Of a stretch of 64,000 nt of DNA, positions 59,065 through 64,000 are shown one piece after another (the first letter of the stretch is position 1; every line of letters begins with the position of its first letter). The translations under genes were made by a program, and so were the position numbers. This stretch comes from Burkholderia sp. Its GTDB lineage: Bacteria > Pseudomonadota > Gammaproteobacteria > Burkholderiales > Burkholderiaceae. Location of the stretch: positions 124,001-188,000 of the forward strand of contig JAIRVP010000056.1 of NCBI GenBank assembly GCA_031253835.1, given 5' to 3'. The notes beneath the pieces were generated by a model. That model saw nothing but the letters and a program-made list of their open reading frames with translations, ran no database searches and had not been told where the DNA came from.

Positions 59065-59946
59065 ATGACCGACTCGATCAAAGCCCTGCTGAAGCCGCAC
59101 GTGCGCGACATCGGCAACCTGCAGGTGCGCCGCACGCTGCCCGCGCTCGCCGCGCGCCTCGTCGGCCCGTTCATCTTCTTCGATCACATGGGTCCCGCCA
59201 CGCTGCCGGCCGGCACGGGCCTCGACGTGCGCCCGCATCCGCACATCGGGCTCGCGACCGTCACCTACCTGTTCGACGGCGCGATCCTGCACCGCGACAG
59301 CCTCGGCTCGCTGCAGGCCATCGTGCCGGGCGACGTGAACTGGATGACGGCCGGCCGCGGGATCGTCCACTCCGAGCGCACGCCCGACGCACAGCGCGCC
59401 AGCGGCCATACCGTGCACGGGATCCAGACCAGGGTCGCGCTGCCGCAAGCGCACGAGACGACCGAGCCGTCGTTCGAGCACCATCCGGCCGACACGCTGC
59501 CCAAGCGCAACGAAGACGGCGTATCGCTGACGGTGATCGCCGGCGACGCGTTCGGGCTGCGCTCGCCCGTCACGACGTTCTCGCGCACGCTGTACGTCGC
59601 GGCCGAATTCGCGGCCGGCGGGCGGATCGAACTCGACGCGTCGCACGAGGAGCGCGCGGTCTACGTGGTCGACGGCGAGCTCGCGATCGACGGCACGCCG
59701 GTGCCGGCCGAACAGATGGCCGTGCTCGCGCCGGGCGCGGCCGTCACGCTGACGAGCGGCAGCGGCGCGCGCGCGATGCTGCTCGGCGGCGACAAGATCG
59801 ACGGCGAACGCTTCATCGAATGGAATTTCGTCGCCAGCAGCCGCGACGCGATCGAGCGCGCGAAAGCGGCCTGGACGCGCCAGGAAATGGGCAAGGTGCC
59901 GGGCGAGACCGAGTGGATTCCGTTGCCCGAGTCGAAGCCGCGTTGA
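59065..59946 (+). CDS. Pirin family protein
   Basis: The 293-residue bicupin has the pirin N-terminal cupin with metal-binding HPHIGLATVTYLFDG and GIVHSERTPDAQ, and a C-terminal cupin (ERAVYVVDGELAIDGTPV). Bacterial pirins include quercetin 2,3-dioxygenase-like enzymes and regulators that bind partners; the role here is open. The ATG at 59065 has GGAG upstream. It is followed 52 bp later by the thioredoxin-TPR gene, which may be in the same transcript. Confidence 0.92.
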   Translation: MTDSIKALLKPHVRDIGNLQVRRTLPALAARLVGPFIFFDHMGPATLPAGTGLDVRPHPHIGLATVTYLFDGAILHRDSLGSLQAIVPGDVNWMTAGRGIVHSERTPDAQRASGHTVHGIQTRVALPQAHETTEPSFEHHPADTLPKRNEDGVSLTVIAGDAFGLRSPVTTFSRTLYVAAEFAAGGRIELDASHEERAVYVVDGELAIDGTPVPAEQMAVLAPGAAVTLTSGSGARAMLLGGDKIDGERFIEWNFVASSRDAIERAKAAWTRQEMGKVPGETEWIPLPESKPR

Positions 59947-59998
59947 AAAAGGGGCGCGCTGCCCCCATCCTGACGATATTCGAACCGAAGAGAACGAC

Positions 59999-60847
59999 AT
60001 GGACACCACGCTTGCCACTTTCGAGAAAGACGTCATCGAGGCGTCGCTGGACACGCCCGTGCTGGTCGACTTCTGGGCGCCGTGGTGCGGCCCCTGCAAG
60101 ACGCTCGGCCCGCTGCTGGAAAAGCTCGAAGCCGACTACGAAGGCCGCTGGAAGCTCGTGAAGGTCAACGTCGACGAGAACCAGGAACTGGCCGCGCACT
60201 TCCAGACCCGCAGCATCCCGCACGTGATCGCATTCGCCGACGGCCGCCCGGTCGACCAGTTCGTCGGCGTGCTGCCCGAAGGCCAGTTGCGCGCGTTCCT
60301 CGACCGGCTGCTGCCGGCCCCCGAGGAAGCCGAGCGCCGCGCCGCGCAGTACGCGATGGCCGAGCAGCGCTACGACGATGCGCTCACGCACCTCGAGGCG
60401 GCGCTCGCGCTGAACCCCGGCTTCGACGACGCACGCCTCGACCTGATCGAGCTGCTGCTTGCAAGCAACCAGGTCGACGCCGCGCGCGCCGAGACCGAGC
60501 GCCTGTCGCCGCAGACCGTGCAAAGCGGCGATCCGCGCTACCAGGCGATCAAGACGCGTTTCGATGCGCTCGAAGCGACGGCCGACCTGCCGCCGACCGA
60601 CGCGCTCGAAGCACGCATCGCGGCGAACCCGGCCGATCTCGATGCGCGCTTCGACCTCGCGCAGAGCCTGATCGCGCGGCGCGCGTACGAAGGCGCGGTG
60701 GAGCAGTTGCTGGAAATCGTCACGCGCGACCGCGCGTACGGCGACGATCTCGGCCGCCGCACGTTGATCTCGGTGTTCGAGCTGGCCGGCGATCGCCCCG
60801 ACCTCGTCGCCGGGTGGCGACGCAAGCTGAGCATGGCGCTCAACTGA
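59999..60847 (+). CDS. Thioredoxin-domain protein with C-terminal tetratricopeptide region (CnoX/YbbN-like)
   Basis: The 282-residue protein has an N-terminal thioredoxin domain with an intact WAPWCGPCKTLGP active site, then tetratricopeptide-like repeats (ERRAAQYAMAEQRYDDALTHLEAAL ... ARFDLAQSLIARRAYEGAVEQLLEIVTRDRAYGDDLGRRTLISVFE). E. coli CnoX, a holdase chaperone that works with GroEL, has the same layout but lacks the full CxxC; here both Cys are present, so oxidoreductase activity is possible. The ATG has GAAGAGAACGAC upstream. A roughly 100-bp gap separates it from the convergent tcdA. Confidence 0.92.
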   Translation: MDTTLATFEKDVIEASLDTPVLVDFWAPWCGPCKTLGPLLEKLEADYEGRWKLVKVNVDENQELAAHFQTRSIPHVIAFADGRPVDQFVGVLPEGQLRAFLDRLLPAPEEAERRAAQYAMAEQRYDDALTHLEAALALNPGFDDARLDLIELLLASNQVDAARAETERLSPQTVQSGDPRYQAIKTRFDALEATADLPPTDALEARIAANPADLDARFDLAQSLIARRAYEGAVEQLLEIVTRDRAYGDDLGRRTLISVFELAGDRPDLVAGWRRKLSMALN

Positions 60848-60950
60848 CGCGTGACGTGCCGGGCCGCAACGGCCCGGCCGGATCGCCGTCACGCTTGCGG
60901 CGCACTACCCGCGCCGCAGCCTCGTCTCTCCATGCCCGCGCGTCGCGGGC

Positions 60951-61808
60951 TCAGCCGGCAGCCTGCGCTGCAATCGCGCGCAGCGCATGCGCGGCGGCCG
61001 CGAACCCGAAGCTCGCGGTCACGCACACGCTCGAACCGAATCCCGCGCAGTTGAGCCCCGCGACATGCGCGGCCGCGGACGGCTCGGCGCCGTCCTCGAG
61101 GTCGCACGCGGCGGCTTCCGGGTAGATCAGCGGCTCGTCCGAATACACGGCGCTGACCTTGAAACGCGCCTTCGGCCCGCGCGGAAAGCCGTGCTGCTTG
61201 CGCAACTGCGCGCGCACCTTCGACAGCAGCGGATCCTGGATCGTCAGCGCGAGATCGTCGATGCGGATGCGCGTCGGGTCGAGCTGGCCGCCCGCGCCGC
61301 CGACGACGATCAGCGGCTGCCGCTTCGCGACGCACCACGCGATCAGCGCGACCTTCGTGCGCACGCTGTCGATCGCATCGATCACGTAGTCGAAGCCGCC
61401 GCCGAGCAGCGCGTCGAAGTTGTCGGGCTCGACGAAATCCTCGATCCGGTTCACGCGGCACGCGGGATCGATCAGCGCGATCCGCTCGGCCATCGCGTCG
61501 ACCTTCGGCTTGCCGAAATTGCCGTCGAGTGCGTGGATCTGCCGGTTCGTATTGCTTTCCGCGACGTTGTCGAGATCGATCAGCGTCAGCGTGCCGACCG
61601 CGTTGCGGGCGAGCGCCTCGGCCACCCACGACCCGACGCCGCCGATCCCGATCACCGCGACGTGCGCACGCTCGAACGCGGCGGCCGCCGGCGCGCCGTA
61701 CCGGCGCGCGACGCCGCCGAAGCGCCGCGTGCGATCCACGTCAAGCTGGATTTCCGGGGTCGGGGTAAGATCAGAAGAACTGGGCGGGGCAGCGTCGGCA
61801 GTGGACAT
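60951..61808 (-). CDS. tcdA: tRNA threonylcarbamoyladenosine dehydratase
   Basis: TcdA is an E1-like enzyme that cyclises t6A to ct6A in tRNA, using ATP. The 285-residue protein has the Rossmann HVAVIGIGGVGSWVAEALARNAVGTLTLIDLDNVAESNTNRQIHA, the DAIDSVRTKVALI segment and PLIVVGGAGGQLDP. The C-terminal CAGFGSSVCVTASFGFAAAAHAL ends the domain. The start at 61808 is preferred over an upstream Met because of the family N-terminus. It fits with tsaE nearby, though it is not in the same unit. It is divergent from pdxH. Confidence 0.94.
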   Translation of the reverse strand: MSTADAAPPSSSDLTPTPEIQLDVDRTRRFGGVARRYGAPAAAAFERAHVAVIGIGGVGSWVAEALARNAVGTLTLIDLDNVAESNTNRQIHALDGNFGKPKVDAMAERIALIDPACRVNRIEDFVEPDNFDALLGGGFDYVIDAIDSVRTKVALIAWCVAKRQPLIVVGGAGGQLDPTRIRIDDLALTIQDPLLSKVRAQLRKQHGFPRGPKARFKVSAVYSDEPLIYPEAAACDLEDGAEPSAAAHVAGLNCAGFGSSVCVTASFGFAAAAHALRAIAAQAAG

Positions 61809-61936
61809 GGCAGCAAGGAAAACGTAAGTCGTGCAGCCTTCTATTTTGCCTGAACTCCCCGCTCGCACGCGCCACTGTGCACGCACGATTCTTGCGCGTT
61901 CGCTATACTGGCCCCAGATTGAAGCGTTTGCATAAC

Positions 61937-62581
61937 ATGACGACTCTCGCCGATCTCCGCATCAACTATTCACGTGCTTCGCTCGACGAAGCCGATGCCG
62001 CCCCCGACCCCCTCGCCCAGTTCGATCGCTGGTTCAAGGAGGCGCTCGCCGCCAAACTGCCCGAGCCGAACACGATGACGCTCGCGACCGTCGGCGACGA
62101 CGGCCGGCCGTCGGCCCGGATCGTGCTCATCAAGGGCGTCGACGAACGCGGGTTCGTCTTCTTCACCAATTACGAAAGCCGCAAGGGTCACGATCTCGCC
62201 GTGCATCCGCAAGCCGCGCTGCTGTTCTACTGGATCGAACTCGAGCGCCAGGTGCGCATCGAGGGCCGGATAGAGAAAACCAGCGCCGAAGAAAGCGACC
62301 GCTATTTCGCGTCACGCCCGCTCGGCTCGCGCATCGGCGCATGGGCGTCGGAGCAGAGCGCCGTGATCGACAGCCGCGCGACGCTCGAAGCGCGCGAAAA
62401 GGCCATCAGCGAACGCTACGGCGACAACCCGCCGCGTCCGCCGCACTGGGGCGGCTACCGCCTCGTGCCCGACGCGATCGAGTTCTGGCAAGGACGCCCG
62501 TCGCGGCTGCACGACCGCCTGCTCTATACGCGCGACGCCGCAGCGTCGCCGGGCTGGACGATCTCGCGCCTGTCGCCGTAA
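61937..62581 (+). CDS. pdxH: Pyridoxamine 5'-phosphate oxidase
   Basis: PdxH oxidises PNP and PMP to PLP, using FMN and oxygen. The 214-residue protein shows DPLAQFDRWFKEAL, EPNTMTLATVGDDGRPSARIVLIKGVDERGFVFFTNYESRKG and the C-terminal PPHWGGYRLVPDAIEFWQGRPSRLHDRLLYTR with the substrate-binding Arg/His. Length and motifs are normal. The start at 61937 has no ribosome site of note. It is divergent from tcdA, and followed 121 bp later by the CFA-synthase-like gene. Confidence 0.96.
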   Translation: MTTLADLRINYSRASLDEADAAPDPLAQFDRWFKEALAAKLPEPNTMTLATVGDDGRPSARIVLIKGVDERGFVFFTNYESRKGHDLAVHPQAALLFYWIELERQVRIEGRIEKTSAEESDRYFASRPLGSRIGAWASEQSAVIDSRATLEAREKAISERYGDNPPRPPHWGGYRLVPDAIEFWQGRPSRLHDRLLYTRDAAASPGWTISRLSP

Positions 62582-62702
62582 GCGCGGCGCCGGCGCACGC
62601 CGGTCGTGTCTCGTGTTGCATCCGGGCGCCCGCCTCGCAAGCGGCGGGCGCCGGTCAAGATACTTGGCTGTATTCGATTCAACGAACAAACGGAGAATCC
62701 AA

Positions 62703-63923
62703 ATGTTCTGGGAAAAGAAGCTGGCACAGTGGGCGGACGAAGTACGGGCGAAAGCGAACATACCGGCGCGCCTCGTGCTGTGGAACGGCGATCAACTCGA
62801 TTTCGGCACCTTCAGCGCACCGCAGGTCACGCTGAAGGTGAACAGCGCGTCGGCGTTGCCGCTGCTGCTCGATCCGAGCCTCGACAATCTCGGCGAGGCT
62901 TACGTGAAGGGCAAGATCGACATCGAAGGCAGGCTGTCGGACATCATCAACATCAGCTACTCGCTCGCGCGCAGCACCGTGACGAGCGCGAGCAAGCTCG
63001 CGCGCGTGAAGCGCTACTTCAATCACTCGAAGAGCACCGACAAGAAGGCGATCCAGTACCACTACGACGTGTCGAACGAGTTCTACCAGCTGTGGCTCGA
63101 CGAGAACATGGTGTACTCGTGCGCGTACTTCGAGAACGGCGACGAGGATCTCGCCACCGCGCAGATCAAGAAGATCGATCACATCCTGACGAAGATCCAG
63201 CTCGAGCCCGGCCAGCGCCTGCTCGACATCGGCTGCGGCTGGGGGGCGCTCGTGCTGCGCGCCGCGCAGAAGTTCGGCGCGACGTGCCTCGGCGTGACGC
63301 TGTCGCAGAACCAGTTCGACCTCGCGACCGCGCGCGTGAAGGCCGCGGGGCTCGAGGACAAAATCGAGATCCGCCTGCAGGACTACCGCGAGATCGACGG
63401 CCAGTTCGACCGCATCACGAGCGTCGGGATGTTCGAGCACGTCGGCCGCAAGAACCTCCCGCTCTACTTCTCGCGCGTGCATGACCTGCTCGCCGACGAC
63501 GGCATCGCGATGAACCACGGAATCACGTCGACCGACGCGGAAAGCGGCGAGACGGCGCTCGGCGGCGGCGAATTCATCGACCGCTACGTGTTCCCGGACG
63601 GCGAGCTGCCGCACATTAGCCTCGCGCTCGAAGCGGCGCAGCGCGGCGGACTCGAGGCGGTTGACGTCGAAAGCCTGCGGCGGCACTATGCGCGCACGCT
63701 CGAGATCTGGACGGAAAACTTCGAGGCGAAGGCCGACCAGGCGAAAGCGCTCGTCGACGACGAAAAATTCCGCATCTGGCGCGTGTATCTTGCCGGCTGC
63801 GCGTATGCATTCGAGCACGACGACGTGTCGATCTTCCAGATCGTTTGCCGCAAGGCCGGACGCAGCGCGAAAACGCTGCCGTGGTCGCGGCGCTATATGT
63901 ACGAACACGCGCTGCCGCGCTAG
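62703..63923 (+). CDS. Cyclopropane-fatty-acyl-phospholipid synthase family methyltransferase
   Basis: The 406-residue enzyme transfers a methylene from SAM to unsaturated phospholipid acyl chains in the membrane. The N-terminal lipid-binding part (MFWEKKLAQWADEVRAKANIP ... GEAYVKGKIDIEG) is followed by the catalytic domain with IQYHYDVSNEFYQLWLDENMVYSCAYFE, LLDIGCGWGALVLRAAQKFGA (SAM motif I), VTLSQNQ and RITSVGMFEHVGRKN. It matches the Cfa family well. A ribosome site GGAG precedes ATG 62703. It is the last gene in the window; the remaining 77 bp hold nothing recognisable. Confidence 0.93.
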   Translation: MFWEKKLAQWADEVRAKANIPARLVLWNGDQLDFGTFSAPQVTLKVNSASALPLLLDPSLDNLGEAYVKGKIDIEGRLSDIINISYSLARSTVTSASKLARVKRYFNHSKSTDKKAIQYHYDVSNEFYQLWLDENMVYSCAYFENGDEDLATAQIKKIDHILTKIQLEPGQRLLDIGCGWGALVLRAAQKFGATCLGVTLSQNQFDLATARVKAAGLEDKIEIRLQDYREIDGQFDRITSVGMFEHVGRKNLPLYFSRVHDLLADDGIAMNHGITSTDAESGETALGGGEFIDRYVFPDGELPHISLALEAAQRGGLEAVDVESLRRHYARTLEIWTENFEAKADQAKALVDDEKFRIWRVYLAGCAYAFEHDDVSIFQIVCRKAGRSAKTLPWSRRYMYEHALPR

Positions 63924-64000
63924 GCAGCGCATCACGCTGGGCATGCATGGGTGACGGCAGGACGCGGCGCAAGGCGCCGCCGGAACGACAGCAGCGCGAC

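Noticed and set aside
1..64000. Anti-phage, toxin-antitoxin, secretion or biosynthetic cluster
   Set aside because: Each gene was matched to housekeeping or single-gene families; no group of adjacent unknown genes suggests such a system.

Overview
This is a GC-rich (about two thirds G+C) stretch of core bacterial chromosome. Gene content and order (sodB, xseA, lpxK, a Trm112 gene, kdsB, adk; clpS-clpA; argF beside a DUF3579 gene; queG/tsaE/amiC; tandem dimeric and monomeric isocitrate dehydrogenases) point to a betaproteobacterium of the genus Burkholderia, most likely the cepacia complex. This assignment rests on recognised protein families and synteny, not on a database search. No rRNA, tRNA, CRISPR array, insertion sequence, integrase-bounded island, prophage or origin was found.

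Layout. 1-7430: an RNA methyltransferase (cut by the window edge) with purN, then the rightward housekeeping run ribF, ileS, lspA, coaBC, dut. 7431-12487: leftward genes for a four-fold repeat membrane protein, an amino-acid permease and the overlapping clpS-clpA pair. 12488-15927: a cold-shock gene with a long leader, a Met/His-rich multicopper oxidase, and a 74-residue orphan behind an AT-rich patch. 16005-21794: two isocitrate dehydrogenases on the minus strand, then rluE, a small exported Ala/Lys/His-rich protein and a DUF192 protein. 22015-26709: a second EF-G (fusA2), a nickel/cobalt permease, and an exported glycine-rich repeat protein. 26737-36736: the most accessory part, with an aldo/keto reductase, a GntR regulator, an unusually ordered CoA transferase, DUF2917, a DHA2 exporter, a degenerate EAL protein, a methyltransferase, panE, an Mpo1-like protein, a Crp/Fnr regulator and a transporter remnant. 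36841-50740: core genes sodB, xseA, lpxK, kdsB, adk, an SDR, sirB1-like, murJ, rpsT, argF, murB, yajQ and plsY. 50857-63923: ybaK, an acyl-CoA ligase, xerD with ogt, queG/tsaE/amiC, an EamA exporter, pirin, a thioredoxin-TPR protein, tcdA, pdxH and a cyclopropane-fatty-acid synthase-like gene.

How the genes work together. Several serve envelope biogenesis (lspA, lpxK, kdsB, murJ, murB, plsY, amiC, cfa). Others serve nucleotide and cofactor supply (purN, dut, adk, ribF, coaBC, panE, pdxH), tRNA, rRNA and ribosome function (ileS, rluE, rpsT, fusA2, queG, tsaE, tcdA, ybaK, Trm112) and protein quality control (clpS/clpA, thioredoxin-TPR). Tight overlaps mark likely translational coupling: clpS-clpA, ogt-xerD, purN-methyltransferase, Mpo1-like-panE, lpxK-Trm112 gene, tsaE-amiC. 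Rho-independent terminators close many units, often between convergent genes.

The observations most worth a second look are: a membrane protein with an exact G-x4-D-x8-G motif repeated four times; a CoA transferase whose domains appear circularly permuted, with a promoter and inverted repeat just upstream; a 16-unit, 15-bp tandem repeat in a secreted glycine-rich protein; a perfect 16-bp palindrome between icd and rluE; a Fur-like site between xseA and lpxK; and an EAL protein that has lost most catalytic residues. I did not find a convincing new multi-gene system.
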